Shown here: positions 8,494 through 17,387 of the stretch, one piece after another | How the letters are laid out: every line of letters starts with the position of its first letter | Numbering within the stretch: position 1 is the first letter of the stretch | Assembly (NCBI GenBank): GCA_016180845.1 | Contig: JACPAK010000003.1 | Location: 1 to 64,000 of the forward strand | DNA: 64,000 nt | Direction of reading: 5' to 3' | From: Deltaproteobacteria bacterium | Lineage (GTDB): Bacteria > UBA10199 > JACPAL01 | Position numbers and translations under genes: made by a program | Notes under the pieces: model-generated | The model's input: only the letters and a program-made list of their open reading frames with translations | Databases searched by the model: none | Told to the model about the DNA's origin: nothing

Positions 8494-11070
8494 ATGTCTT
8501 CCCTCAAAAGCCTTATTGCGGAATTAAAGAATTTCCGAACAATTCTTTTGATCGGATTGATCGGTCTTGCAACAACCTTTACCGTTTTTTTTACTGCCCT
8601 CGAATTCCGGACCGGCCGCCTCCAAAAAAAATTCGAGGAACTCGCGAGGGAAAGAATCGAAACGATTCAAAGGGAGATCGACAGCTACAAGAACGACCTT
8701 CAATCAAGCGAGGCCGAGGGAGATTCCTTTGAGATTGAGAATCTCAAAAAAAGGCTGATCGCTCGTCGCCCATATGTCGTCACCGTGGAGTGGCTTCCCC
8801 TCTCCGTATCGACTCAAAAAGGAACCATCCCCTTCCTCCCCTGGAAGGTCATGGAGAAATTACCACAAAAGGGGGATGTCATGGCGACCGCTCAGGAGAC
8901 CTTTCTTTGTCTTTACCTCCCTGTTTTTCAAAAAGACTCCGGAAAATTGTCAGGATTCGTGAAAGAAACAATTCACCTGCCCCAGTTGGCACTCTTGGCC
9001 CTTTCACCATTCAAACCAATGGGAAATATCATTGAATTTCTCGACTTGACCGAACAGAAAAAGTTCCTCTTCACCATCGATAGGGGAGGAGACGTCAAGG
9101 CAGACACACAAGGGACGATCTCCCGCTTCTTTTTTGAAAAGGAGATTGAGATCCCACCCCTCCGTCTTCAACTCAGATTTTTATCAACCCCTGCCTACGT
9201 CAAAAACTATCAGCCATACGATCCCTGGTTCTTTCTCCTCCTTGGATTTACCCTGACTTTTTTTCTGACATCCTATCTGTGGAACAGCAAGAGAGAACAT
9301 GAAACTGTGGAAAAACGAGTCGTGGAAAGGACATTGGAACTTATCGAGGCGAAGAAACGATATCAGCGACTCGTAGAAAATCTTCCTGATTGCGTCTACT
9401 CCGCATCGGTTGATGAAAAAGGAACTATCCTCTTTATTTCAAAAAGATGCGAGGAGTGGAGCGGATTTACCCCCGAGGAATTTTATAAGGACCCGATGAC
9501 CTGGTTCCTCACTCTCCATCCCGACGACCGGGAAAAGACGATCGAGGCCTTCGGAGAATCGGTTCTCGGAGGGAAGTCTTTTCAACTTGAATACCGTATT
9601 GTTCACAAAAAGACGGGGAGAATTCGGCTTATCAGAGACAAGGGGACGCCTGTCCTCGACACCTCCGGAATGCCGATACGGCTCGACGGGATCGCCTCCG
9701 ATATCACCCACGAGAAGGAGATGGAAAAGGAACTGATGGATCACCTGAAAGAACTCGAAAAAACGAACCAGGCGATGATCGGGAGGGAGTTGAAGATGAT
9801 CGAGCTCAAGTGTCAGATCAACCTGCTCTCCCAAAAGGTCGGGGAAAAAGAACCGTTTGGCCCCCTCTCCGAGATTGGGCAGGAAGCGATCAAGAGGGAA
9901 AATACAGAGGAGAAACACCTGGCGCTCCTGAATCTGATGCAGGACCTCATGGAGGAAAAGAAACAATTGGAGCTCTCTCAAGAGACGTTGCGACACAGTC
10001 AAGAACAACATGAACGTCTGATTGAAGACGCACCCGACCCCATCGTGGTTCTTGATGGCAATGGATTTATCCGGATGATCAATCCCGCTACCGAAAAGAT
10101 CTCAGCCAGGCCAAAAATAGAATTGATCGGTTGCCATTTGATCGAATGGGAGGCCTTGAAAAAGGATTCTCGCTCCAAAATTCTGTATGAACTTGAAAAA
10201 ATTCTCGAGGGTCCCTCTTCTCCCCGTTTTGAGGTTGAGTTCATACATCCCACGAGAGAAACGCCCCTCTTCATGGAGGCACATGCCCACCTTCTGGGAG
10301 GAAAAGGTCATTTCGTTCAGATTATTTTCCGAGACATTACCGAGAGGAAACGGCTCGAGACACTTAAGGATGAGTTTATCGGCCAGGTTTCACATGAATT
10401 AAGAACCCCCCTGAATGTGATCGAACTCGGCCTCTCCAATCTGCAATCAGGACTTGCCGGCCCTCTTAACGAAAAACAGGCCCAAATCATTGAAAGAAAC
10501 AGCCGCAACGCCAAACGGCTGGCGCAATTGATCGACGACCTCCTCGATCTCTCACGTCTTCAGTCAAAGGCGGTTGTGCCCCGACTGGAAAAAGTCTCTC
10601 TCAATGATCTGATTCGTGAAACCCTTTCCAATTTCCCCAAAAAAGAGGCTATTGCTATCGAGGAAAAGATGGAACCCCAGCTCCCTTCGCTGGAATGCGA
10701 TCCGGAGATGATTGGTCGCGTGATCACAAACCTCCTCATGAATGCGAGCCGGTATGCACGCTCAAAAATTGTGGTTCAGACAGAAAAAGCTCGATTTCAG
10801 AATCAGGAATCACCAACAGAAATCTTAACCTCTGTCGCGAACGATGGCCCCGGTATCCCGCCCGACAAAACCGAGGAGATTTTTCAAAAGTTCACCCAAT
10901 TAAGCAGAAATGGTGCCGAAAACCACTACAAGGGAGTGGGGTTGGGTCTCGCCATCTGCAAGGAGATCATGGAAAAGCATCATGGCAAAATATGGGCAGA
11001 AAGCGATGGAATGAACGGCGCGAAATTTTATTTCACTCTTCCCCTGCGGAAAAATTTTATCGTGAATTAA
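8494..11070 (+). CDS. Membrane sensor histidine kinase with two PAS domains
   Basis: 858 residues. A first membrane helix (TILLIGLIGLATTFTVFFTA) opens a periplasmic region of about 210 residues of CHASE-like appearance (LEFRTGRLQKKFEELARERI). A second helix follows near residues 246-263. Then come a PAS/PAC unit (residues about 285-410), a coiled coil, a second PAS and a HisKA domain with phospho-acceptor His634 (VSHELRTPLN). A HATPase domain follows, with the N box (NLLMNASRYA) and G boxes (NDGPGIPPD, GVGLGLAICKEI). No receiver domain or response-regulator gene is adjacent, so it is an orphan kinase. GGAGG lies 6 bases before the ATG. Its end overlaps the convergent decarboxylase gene by 14 bases. 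Confidence 0.92.
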   Translation: MSSLKSLIAELKNFRTILLIGLIGLATTFTVFFTALEFRTGRLQKKFEELARERIETIQREIDSYKNDLQSSEAEGDSFEIENLKKRLIARRPYVVTVEWLPLSVSTQKGTIPFLPWKVMEKLPQKGDVMATAQETFLCLYLPVFQKDSGKLSGFVKETIHLPQLALLALSPFKPMGNIIEFLDLTEQKKFLFTIDRGGDVKADTQGTISRFFFEKEIEIPPLRLQLRFLSTPAYVKNYQPYDPWFFLLLGFTLTFFLTSYLWNSKREHETVEKRVVERTLELIEAKKRYQRLVENLPDCVYSASVDEKGTILFISKRCEEWSGFTPEEFYKDPMTWFLTLHPDDREKTIEAFGESVLGGKSFQLEYRIVHKKTGRIRLIRDKGTPVLDTSGMPIRLDGIASDITHEKEMEKELMDHLKELEKTNQAMIGRELKMIELKCQINLLSQKVGEKEPFGPLSEIGQEAIKRENTEEKHLALLNLMQDLMEEKKQLELSQETLRHSQEQHERLIEDAPDPIVVLDGNGFIRMINPATEKISARPKIELIGCHLIEWEALKKDSRSKILYELEKILEGPSSPRFEVEFIHPTRETPLFMEAHAHLLGGKGHFVQIIFRDITERKRLETLKDEFIGQVSHELRTPLNVIELGLSNLQSGLAGPLNEKQAQIIERNSRNAKRLAQLIDDLLDLSRLQSKAVVPRLEKVSLNDLIRETLSNFPKKEAIAIEEKMEPQLPSLECDPEMIGRVITNLLMNASRYARSKIVVQTEKARFQNQESPTEILTSVANDGPGIPPDKTEEIFQKFTQLSRNGAENHYKGVGLGLAICKEIMEKHHGKIWAESDGMNGAKFYFTLPLRKNFIVN

Positions 11071-12694
11071 CCTTCCGGCTCTTTTGAAGATCTCCAATAT
11101 ATTTTTGAAGTGTCTCGGTAATATCTCCCGGCTGGAGCAGAACCTCGATCAAGGAAAAACGGTTCGAGGCATACACCTTCCAGAGCGCTTCTTTAAATTC
11201 TCTCGGTGTCTTGACCAAAAAACCATCCCCTCCCCAGAGTCTCGCCATCTCGCTATAGGACCACGGGATCAGATTGTTGTAATTCGCCGGGAGGATCGAC
11301 TGGAGCATCCCCCATCGTTCGTTATTCAGCAAAATCACAATCGGGTTCACCCCATAGCGGGAGCAATGCGAAATCTCCAACCCTGTCATCTGAAAGGAAC
11401 CGTCGCCCAGAAGAATGATCGGTCTCTCCCCCCGCCCAATCTGAACCCCCAGTCCGGAAGGAATGGCAAAACCCATCGTCGCATAAAAGGCGGGCGCCAT
11501 CACGCGATCAGCCTGGATTTCATAGGAAATAAAAATCGAATCCCCCGTATCGGCAATAAGGATTAGTTGTTTTTCATTCTGCAAAAAATAATTTGTGATC
11601 TGGACAATATCGCGTGTTGTGACTGGTTTGTCGGTCAGTTCAGGAAGTGAAAAGCGTGGGAGTTGTCTCGCCTTGAACTTTGACTTCTTCGAACGGATCT
11701 TGGGGGAGGTCAAGAGTTTCTCAAGCAGCAGAGGGAGAGAAGTATTTTCATACTTATGATGCCGGATCGTCATCTGATGCCCGAGCGCATGAATAATCTT
11801 GTTCGGATCCATCCTCAGGAAATGGTAGGAGAGATTCGTATCGGCCATGAGGGATCCCAACAAAATGAGGCAATCGGATCCCTCGACAATCTCTTGAACA
11901 CCAGACTCGCTGGCATCCCCAAGGTAAGTCCCGACATATTGAGAATGATTTAAGGGAAAAGTCCCACGCGCGAGAAAATCGGACGCCACAGGACAACCCA
12001 GTTTTTCTGCCAGGGCGACGACCTGTTCCCGGAGACGACGGCGGTGGACCTCAATGCCCACTACGAGGACAGGCCTCTCGGCCTTCTGAATCTGCTCCAC
12101 CATCTCTTGTGACGCCTCTTCGAGCCCCCCCTGATCAATCGAGATCTTGAATCGTGTCATTTCCTTGGGGACAAGAATTTCCTGATCGACCATGTCACGT
12201 GGGAGTTCGAGATAGACCGGTCTCATCGTCTCGAGCGCCACATCGATTGCTCGACAGATCTCTTCGTATGCGGTTTCAGGATTGTCCAGGACCGCAGCGT
12301 ACTCAGTCACCTCTTCATAGATCTTGAGCTGGGTCCTTGGAGATTTCACCTGATGGTGGAGAAGAAGCCCCTCCTGCGGCTGTCTCCCCGGACCACCACT
12401 GATCACCACCAGCGGGGTCATTTCGGCATAGGCGCAGGCGACCTGGTTGATCATGCTGAGCCCCCCGACGCCATAGGTCACACAGACAACCCCCAGAGAG
12501 GCCCCGGATCTCGCATAGGCCTGAGCTGCAAACCCGGCCCCTGCCTCTGTCGACAACGGGACAAATTTCAGATTTTTCCTTTTTTCGATCTCCAGACAGA
12601 ATTGAACAATGTAATCCCCTGGCACGCCGAAGAAAGTCGAGACCCCTTTTGCAGAAAGGAGATCGATCAGTGCATTTGAAAGTGTGGTCTTCAT
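11057..12694 (-). CDS. TPP-dependent 2-keto acid decarboxylase-like enzyme
   Basis: 545 residues of the pyruvate/indolepyruvate decarboxylase type. The N-terminal domain has FGVPGDYIVQF and the cofactor-activating Glu50 (PLSTEAGAGFAAQAYAR). GVGGLSMINQVACAYAEMTP and a LHHQ motif match the decarboxylase active-site region. The C-terminal TPP/Mg motif is GDGSFQ...LLNNE. The enzyme should remove CO2 from a 2-keto acid, with the aldehyde as likely product. The exact substrate cannot be read from the sequence. An acetolactate synthase-like role is less likely because the HH motif is present. The gene is monocistronic. Confidence 0.82.
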   Translation of the reverse strand: MKTTLSNALIDLLSAKGVSTFFGVPGDYIVQFCLEIEKRKNLKFVPLSTEAGAGFAAQAYARSGASLGVVCVTYGVGGLSMINQVACAYAEMTPLVVISGGPGRQPQEGLLLHHQVKSPRTQLKIYEEVTEYAAVLDNPETAYEEICRAIDVALETMRPVYLELPRDMVDQEILVPKEMTRFKISIDQGGLEEASQEMVEQIQKAERPVLVVGIEVHRRRLREQVVALAEKLGCPVASDFLARGTFPLNHSQYVGTYLGDASESGVQEIVEGSDCLILLGSLMADTNLSYHFLRMDPNKIIHALGHQMTIRHHKYENTSLPLLLEKLLTSPKIRSKKSKFKARQLPRFSLPELTDKPVTTRDIVQITNYFLQNEKQLILIADTGDSIFISYEIQADRVMAPAFYATMGFAIPSGLGVQIGRGERPIILLGDGSFQMTGLEISHCSRYGVNPIVILLNNERWGMLQSILPANYNNLIPWSYSEMARLWGGDGFLVKTPREFKEALWKVYASNRFSLIEVLLQPGDITETLQKYIGDLQKSRKVNSR

Positions 12695-12769
12695 AATGCT
12701 CCCCCAACAACTGATGAAGCGATGCTAGTCTCTTAAGGATTGACCGTCAAAAAGAATAATAGGGAAAGT

Positions 12770-13357
12770 TTATCGAATGAGGGCGCAGCCAGGGCCCGTA
12801 CTTCCACTAATAATCCCATCGGGAAGTGATTTTTGAGGGAGAGATTCCTCGGTCGAGGAATCGCAAAGATCCCCGACCCGATCGTGATCGGTATCCTGTT
12901 GCCCGGGGTTAAAGACGAACGGACAGTTGTCGGTTTCATTCAGAATCCCATCGTCATCCTCATCTCCGGTCGGGAGAACGCTGGTCGTCGGATTAATCTC
13001 CGGTGGTTTGACTTCGACCAACTGGTCACACTGTTTTGCGAGGGAATTTACAGGATCAAACGGTTCACAATCAAAATAATCGGAAATGCTGTCTCCATCG
13101 GTATCCCAATCATCGGGGCTTGTCAGGAGCGATCCGGACTCAAGTTCATTTTTGAGCCCATCCCCATCCCGATCTTCATCGCATGAGTTCCCTATCTGAT
13201 CCCTATCCAGATCCGCCTGATCCTCATTGGCCACCGTCATGCAGTTATCGATCCCATCCTCAACCAGGTCCCCATCGGTATCGGCGGCACTGAGGGATAG
13301 TGGAAGAAGCGTCGCTGAAATAATCAATAATGATTTCAAAACGTTGTTCGGTCTCAC
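12770..13357 (-). CDS. Secreted thrombospondin type 3 repeat protein
   Basis: 195 residues with a cleavable-looking signal peptide (VLKSLLIISATLLPLSLSAA). Calcium-binding thrombospondin type 3 repeats follow: DTDGDLVEDGIDNC, DLDRDQIGNSCDEDRDGDG, DWDTDGDSISDYFDC, DEDDDGILNETDNCP and DTDHDRVGDLCD. It ends in SGSTGPGCALIR, where a Cys sits five residues before the end, like truncated C-terminal sorting tags. The start is a GTG only 7 bases from a FliA-like -10 element, so the transcript may be leaderless. A structural or adhesive surface role is plausible. Confidence 0.75.
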   Translation of the reverse strand: MRPNNVLKSLLIISATLLPLSLSAADTDGDLVEDGIDNCMTVANEDQADLDRDQIGNSCDEDRDGDGLKNELESGSLLTSPDDWDTDGDSISDYFDCEPFDPVNSLAKQCDQLVEVKPPEINPTTSVLPTGDEDDDGILNETDNCPFVFNPGQQDTDHDRVGDLCDSSTEESLPQKSLPDGIISGSTGPGCALIR

Positions 13358-13364
13358 GTTAGTA

Positions 13365-13391
13365 ATTATCGGCGAGGGAGGGAGAAAGTTG
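13365..13391 (-). promoter_or_regulatory. FliA (sigma-28)-like promoter of 12770-13357
   Basis: The minus strand reads GCAACTTT-N11-GCCGATAA. The FliA consensus is TAAAGTTT-N11-GCCGATAA, so spacing and the -10 box are exact and the -35 box is close. The box ends 7 bases before the GTG start. Confidence 0.6.
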
Positions 13392-13406
13392 CCTGATTAA
13401 GACGAT

Positions 13407-13991
13407 CTAAGACCAACTGGAAGAATCGTGGGATTGATAGGTCTTTATCCCAAGCCCTATTGAAAGACCAACGACGAGACTTAAAACAGCGGCAGCCGCC
13501 ATTCCTCTACGAGTGCCGGCTACCGCTTTTTTAATTCGGTAATAGCGATTTGTCTCCATATAGGTAACAAGTTCTTCCGCATAAGCAGCAAGAAAATCTG
13601 CCTTAGCGGAACCAGCCAATCCAGTGCTGGCTTGAGGCGCATTGTACCACAGACGATATTGTTTAATGCTTCTACCTGCCACTTTATCAATAAGAGAGGC
13701 GGGCAATCTCCCGACAAAACCGTAACCACCACTACTCCGTCGTAAATCAGTGATAAACCGGCGCGCAACGGGGAATTGAACCTCATGGCTTCTCGCAAGG
13801 ATACCGGCAAGGTAGTTGTCGTAGATATGGCACCCTTGCTGATAGATTGTCCGCCCATAAAAAGGAGCTGACTTTATGTCCATCTTGGCAACAAATTGGT
13901 AAGCCGCCATGCCGGCAGAACACCAGATTGCCGGCTTGGCAATATCAAGCACACAGTCTCGTAACGCCCTCTCTTTTATTCCATCTCCCAT
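13407..13991 (-). CDS. Hypothetical protein with C-terminal membrane helix
   Basis: 194 residues, no family recognised. The body is mixed alpha/beta (VLDIAKPAIWCSAGMAAYQFV; FYGRTIYQQGCHIYDNYLAG; YGFVGRLPASLIDKVAG). The last 35 residues contain one hydrophobic helix (GMAAAAVLSLVVGLSIGLGI) before a short polar tail, suggesting a tail-anchored protein or an exported membrane-active one. It is divergent from 14118-15530, and both genes have FliA-like promoters in the shared region. Co-regulation with the type III genes makes it a candidate secreted or accessory protein, but that is inference. Confidence 0.6.
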   Translation of the reverse strand: MGDGIKERALRDCVLDIAKPAIWCSAGMAAYQFVAKMDIKSAPFYGRTIYQQGCHIYDNYLAGILARSHEVQFPVARRFITDLRRSSGGYGFVGRLPASLIDKVAGRSIKQYRLWYNAPQASTGLAGSAKADFLAAYAEELVTYMETNRYYRIKKAVAGTRRGMAAAAVLSLVVGLSIGLGIKTYQSHDSSSWS

Positions 13992-14004
13992 AGCTTCATT
14001 TTTG

Positions 14005-14031
14005 TTATCGGCTAAAAAACAAGATCGTTGC
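14005..14031 (-). promoter_or_regulatory. FliA-like promoter of 13407-13991
   Basis: The minus strand reads GCAA-N15-GCCGATAA, with the exact spacing and -10 box of sigma-28 promoters. It ends 13 bases before the ATG at 13991, giving a very short leader. Confidence 0.6.
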
Positions 14032-14072
14032 TACTTTTTCCACATTTTCCACAGAGGGAGGGCGGAATATTA

Positions 14073-14100
14073 GAAACTTTTTCCACGGAAGAGCCGATAA
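14073..14100 (+). promoter_or_regulatory. FliA-like promoter of 14118-15530
   Basis: GAAACTTT-N12-GCCGATAA on the plus strand, one base longer than the consensus spacing. It is divergent from the promoter at 14005-14031, and the predicted transcription start lies a few bases before the GGAG that precedes the ATG at 14118. Confidence 0.6.
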
Positions 14101-14117
14101 CATAAGTGGAGTTTCAG

Positions 14118-15530
14118 ATGATTTTGAATACACCACCAGCATCCGTAGTCACACGCTTTTTCCTTTACGGGACCCTCTCGGCGGTGACCGACCACCTCTT
14201 TCTTTCGACTACTGGAGAAAAGAGGGAAACGCCCAACCATCTGCTGCTCTCTTTTCTGATGGGTGGCATGGGCGGAATCGGCCTCCTGAATCAACTTAAA
14301 TGGTATAGGGCCCTCGAACAAACAGGCTCCTCTCTGCTTCATCGAGGGAATCTCAGACAAGCAGCGATCATTTTTTCACAACTTGGAATGGTCGAGGGGG
14401 GGCTCTTTGGAGGGCTGAATAGCCTCGTTGGGACAAACTCAAAAGAAGCAGAGACACCGAATGAAAAGGGACTCCGTATCCTAACAGCCTCCCTGTTTGG
14501 CGCTATTTCGGGGGGGCTTCTTTCTCCACTCCTCAGAATCGCTGGCCGGATTCCACTCAATGCAACCCAAGCCCCTCATCCTGCCTTGGCCTCCACATCA
14601 CATTCCCGTGTGACTCATGAAGTTGGCCCTCCGCAGTGTCTTATGGCAGGAGAGGCGGTCCCATCGACAGATACCGTCAGAAGAATCAAGGAATTAACAC
14701 CCCACTTTTTTGAAACAATCGATGCAGAGGGGATCCGGCAATTCGAGCAAGATCTTGGATTCATCCTCGATCACCCAAAACTCAAGACAAGCTTTTTGGC
14801 TGAGCAGCTCCGGTTTGCCCGTGAAAGTGTTTTACATCGACATGACCCCGTTCTCTATATCGACAATAGTGGCATGGGGACATGGGATCTGGATTCCCTG
14901 GTCAATTTCCCTGACCGCTCATTTCCCCTTTCAATCGGATTCTCCGCCTCCTGTCCTGACTTGCTGGTCGGAAACATAAAAGCCTATGCCCTTAATGGAG
15001 AGCGTGCCGTCATGACCCTGCACATGCGACTCACCGCCTCGCGCATGGCACGATGGCTCGTCGAGAATGAGCCCCTCTTCCTTACCTATACGCGAGGAGA
15101 TGGGGGCAATTTCGATCGTTTTCCTACGATCGCTGTTCAAAAGCTTTTTAAAGAGATGGCCTCAGAGAGGCATGCCTCCCTGCTTGTCTTCTCAAGTTGG
15201 AGAAATAACATGCGAGAGGAAGCGACAAAAATATTAACAGATGCCGGCTTCCCGCCAGAAACCGTTGTTTACACATGGGGAGCGATATTTGAGGATGTCT
15301 ATAAGTTGAATGCGGTCAAGGATCCGAGGGCGATTCGCTCCGTACGACATTGGGTCTCTCGTGTTGAGGCGCCATGGCGCTACCATCGAGAACTGGTCCG
15401 CTGTTGGGAAGATTTTATCCGTTCTAGAAAGGCAGCTACCGGGCTTTCCCGAAGGGAGTTTATGACAACCCGGCTCAAAGAGGCTGCCGCAGCTGAAGGA
15501 CTTTACTTCCCCGATGAGCTCTACTACTAG
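14118..15530 (+). CDS. Hypothetical protein with hydrophobic N-terminal third
   Basis: 470 residues from the ATG at 14118 (GGAG 8 bases upstream); a GTG at 14106 is possible. The first 150 residues contain several Gly-rich hydrophobic segments (FLYGTLSAVTDHLFL; LLSFLMGGMGGIGLLNQL; LGMVEGGLFGGLNSLVG; SLFGAISGGLLSPLLRIAG). A soluble domain of about 300 residues follows, with YIDNSGMGTWDLDSLV, FLTYTRGDGGNFDRFP and a basic C-terminus. No family is recognised. The FliA-like promoter and glycine-rich membrane segments resemble the 30441-31691 and 52086-55331 products. It is a candidate type III substrate, by inference only. Confidence 0.6.
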   Translation: MILNTPPASVVTRFFLYGTLSAVTDHLFLSTTGEKRETPNHLLLSFLMGGMGGIGLLNQLKWYRALEQTGSSLLHRGNLRQAAIIFSQLGMVEGGLFGGLNSLVGTNSKEAETPNEKGLRILTASLFGAISGGLLSPLLRIAGRIPLNATQAPHPALASTSHSRVTHEVGPPQCLMAGEAVPSTDTVRRIKELTPHFFETIDAEGIRQFEQDLGFILDHPKLKTSFLAEQLRFARESVLHRHDPVLYIDNSGMGTWDLDSLVNFPDRSFPLSIGFSASCPDLLVGNIKAYALNGERAVMTLHMRLTASRMARWLVENEPLFLTYTRGDGGNFDRFPTIAVQKLFKEMASERHASLLVFSSWRNNMREEATKILTDAGFPPETVVYTWGAIFEDVYKLNAVKDPRAIRSVRHWVSRVEAPWRYHRELVRCWEDFIRSRKAATGLSRREFMTTRLKEAAAAEGLYFPDELYY

Positions 15531-15629
15531 CTTTCTCTGCGTAAATAATCCCGTCGTTTGACAACCTCTCGGACGCAGCAGTACATTATTCAATAGATGG
15601 AGACCAAGAACAGAAACCAGGACCGTCCG

Positions 15630-16565
15630 ATGAATCCAGCGCTCGATCTGGAAAAGGAGATCCTCCGCCTCAAAAAAGAACGGAATGCGGTGATCCTCGC
15701 CCATTTTTATCAGGAATCCGAGATTCAGGACCTCGCGGACTTTGTCGAAGATAGCCTTGGTCTCGCACGTCGCGCCCAGAAGACGAATGCCGATGTGATC
15801 GCGTTTGCCGGCGTCGACTTCATGGCGGAGACCGCAAAAATTCTGAATCCGAAGAAAAAGGTTGTTGTCCCCGATCTCGAGGCGGGGTGTTCCCTAGAAG
15901 AGAGTTGCCCGCCGGAGGCGTTCGCTGAATTCAAGGCAAAACATCCGGGGCACCTCGTCATCTCTTATATTAATTGTAGTGCGCGCGTGAAGGCGCTCTC
16001 TGACATCATCTGCACCTCGTCGAATGCCGAAAAGATCGTCGCCCAAATTCCAAGAGACCAACCGATCATCTTTGCCCCGGATCGAAACCTCGGCGCCTAT
16101 CTATCGAAAAAACTCGAACGCCCGATGGTCCTCTGGAACGGTAGCTGCATGGTTCATGAGATCTTTAGTGAAAAAAAGATGATCCAACTAAAAGAAAAAC
16201 ATCCCCGAGCGCTCGTGATCGCGCATCCCGAGTGCGAAGAACAGGTCCTTCGACATGCCGATTTTATCGGTTCCACATCGAAGCTTTTGGCGTTTGTTCA
16301 AGAGAGTCCCTCAGAGGAATTTATCATTGCGACTGAAGTAGGCATTTTACATCAGATGGAGAAATTGGCCCCCGGCAAAAAACTGATCCCGGCCCCACCC
16401 GATGGAAACTGCGCCTGCAATGAATGTCCCCATATGAAAAAGAATACGATGGAGAAACTCTATCTCTGCTTGCGGGACCTGAAACCGGAAATCACGATGC
16501 CTGAAGAGTTGCGCCTCGCCGCCCTCCGCCCGCTTCAGCGGATGTTTGAGATGACTGATTTCTAA
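15630..16565 (+). CDS. nadA: Quinolinate synthase
   Basis: NadA condenses iminoaspartate with dihydroxyacetone phosphate to quinolinate in NAD synthesis, using a [4Fe-4S] cluster. The family core is present: ILAHFYQ near the N-terminus, [27 protein letters not shown] (first cluster Cys), WNGSCMVHE (second) and [12 protein letters not shown] (third). [14 protein letters not shown] and TSSNA are also diagnostic. I prefer the ATG at 15630 (AGGA upstream) over the one at 15597, which lacks a ribosome binding site. No nadB or nadC is adjacent. Confidence 0.95.
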   Translation: MNPALDLEKEILRLKKERNAVILAHFYQESEIQDLADFVEDSLGLARRAQKTNADVIAFAGVDFMAETAKILNPKKKVVVPDLEAGCSLEESCPPEAFAEFKAKHPGHLVISYINCSARVKALSDIICTSSNAEKIVAQIPRDQPIIFAPDRNLGAYLSKKLERPMVLWNGSCMVHEIFSEKKMIQLKEKHPRALVIAHPECEEQVLRHADFIGSTSKLLAFVQESPSEEFIIATEVGILHQMEKLAPGKKLIPAPPDGNCACNECPHMKKNTMEKLYLCLRDLKPEITMPEELRLAALRPLQRMFEMTDF

Positions 16566-16737
16566 CAACAAAACTAAACCCCCTTCGAGAATTCATTCAA
16601 ATGACTACCGCACTGACCGCACCACAAATCATGGACGAGCTCCTCCTCCGGCTCCATATTCCTCCCTCGAGCCAGTGACGACGACTGCTTGACTTCGAAT
16701 GAAAGACGTTATAACTTTGTTCAAACAAGGGCTGTTT

Positions 16738-16977
16738 ATGGAAAATTCCAGAAAATTGACAAAGATCGGTAACAGTTACGGGTTAATCCTTCCCAAGGAG
16801 GTACTCCGACTTTCGGGAATTGACCCAAAGGCAGGTTGTCGGGTTGCCGTTGAGAAGGAACGGATCATTATTGAGCCGGCCAAGCATGAAAAGAACACGG
16901 ACAATGAAGTGGCACGTGCGATGGTTCGATTTATAAAAAAATACCGGGCCGATCTTGCAAAACTCGCCTCCTCGTGA
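16738..16977 (+). CDS. AbrB/MazE-type antitoxin
   Basis: 79 residues from the ATG at 16738, where the swapped-hairpin AbrB fold begins (KLTKIGNSYGLILPKEVLRL). VAVEKERIIIEPAK completes the DNA-binding barrel and a helical tail should bind the toxin. An ATG at 16699 would add 13 residues with no domain. Its stop overlaps the Doc-type toxin start (GTGA), so the two are translationally coupled. Expected to repress its own operon. Confidence 0.85.
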   Translation: MENSRKLTKIGNSYGLILPKEVLRLSGIDPKAGCRVAVEKERIIIEPAKHEKNTDNEVARAMVRFIKKYRADLAKLASS

Positions 16978-17387
16978 TCGTCCGCTATTTAAAGATCGAA
17001 CATGTCATGGCCCTGCACGAAACGGGCATTCAGCAATTCGGCGGAATTTACGGAATACGCGACAAGAACGCCCTGGATGCTGCAATCATGCAACCTCGAC
17101 AATCGTTTGGTGGCGTCGATCTCTATCCAACCCTTTTTACCAAAGCAGCGGCTTATGCCTATTTCATTTCTCAAAATCATCCCTTCCTCGATGGAAACAA
17201 GAGAACCGCCATCTCAGCCGCAGCCGTATTTCTCGATTTAAACGGTTATGAAATCAAAGCCCCCGCAGGAGCGATCTACAAGCTGATGATCAATGTGGCT
17301 GAAAAGAAGTTTACGCCTGAACAACTGGCAACCTGGTTTTATAAAAATTCCCGCCGTAAAAAATCGTCTTCGGAGGTGAACGCCTAA
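16974..17387 (+). CDS. Death-on-curing (Doc) family Fic toxin
   Basis: 137 residues with the Doc/Fic core motif HPFLDGNKR at residues 69-77, followed by TAISAAAVFLDLNGY. Doc proteins are Fic-fold kinases that phosphorylate elongation factor Tu and stop translation. The Lys in GNKR, in place of the Gly of AMP-transferring Fic proteins, fits the Doc subtype. N-terminal IEHVMALHETGIQQFGG is typical of the family. It starts at a GTG inside the antitoxin stop and overlaps the convergent ligA end by 4 bases. Confidence 0.9.
   Translation: MIVRYLKIEHVMALHETGIQQFGGIYGIRDKNALDAAIMQPRQSFGGVDLYPTLFTKAAAYAYFISQNHPFLDGNKRTAISAAAVFLDLNGYEIKAPAGAIYKLMINVAEKKFTPEQLATWFYKNSRRKKSSSEVNA

Noticed and set aside
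16601-16678. 25-codon ORF (MTTALTAPQIMDELLLRLHI...) between nadA and the AbrB gene
   Set aside because: No ribosome binding site or recognised similarity; could be a remnant, but evidence is too thin to annotate.
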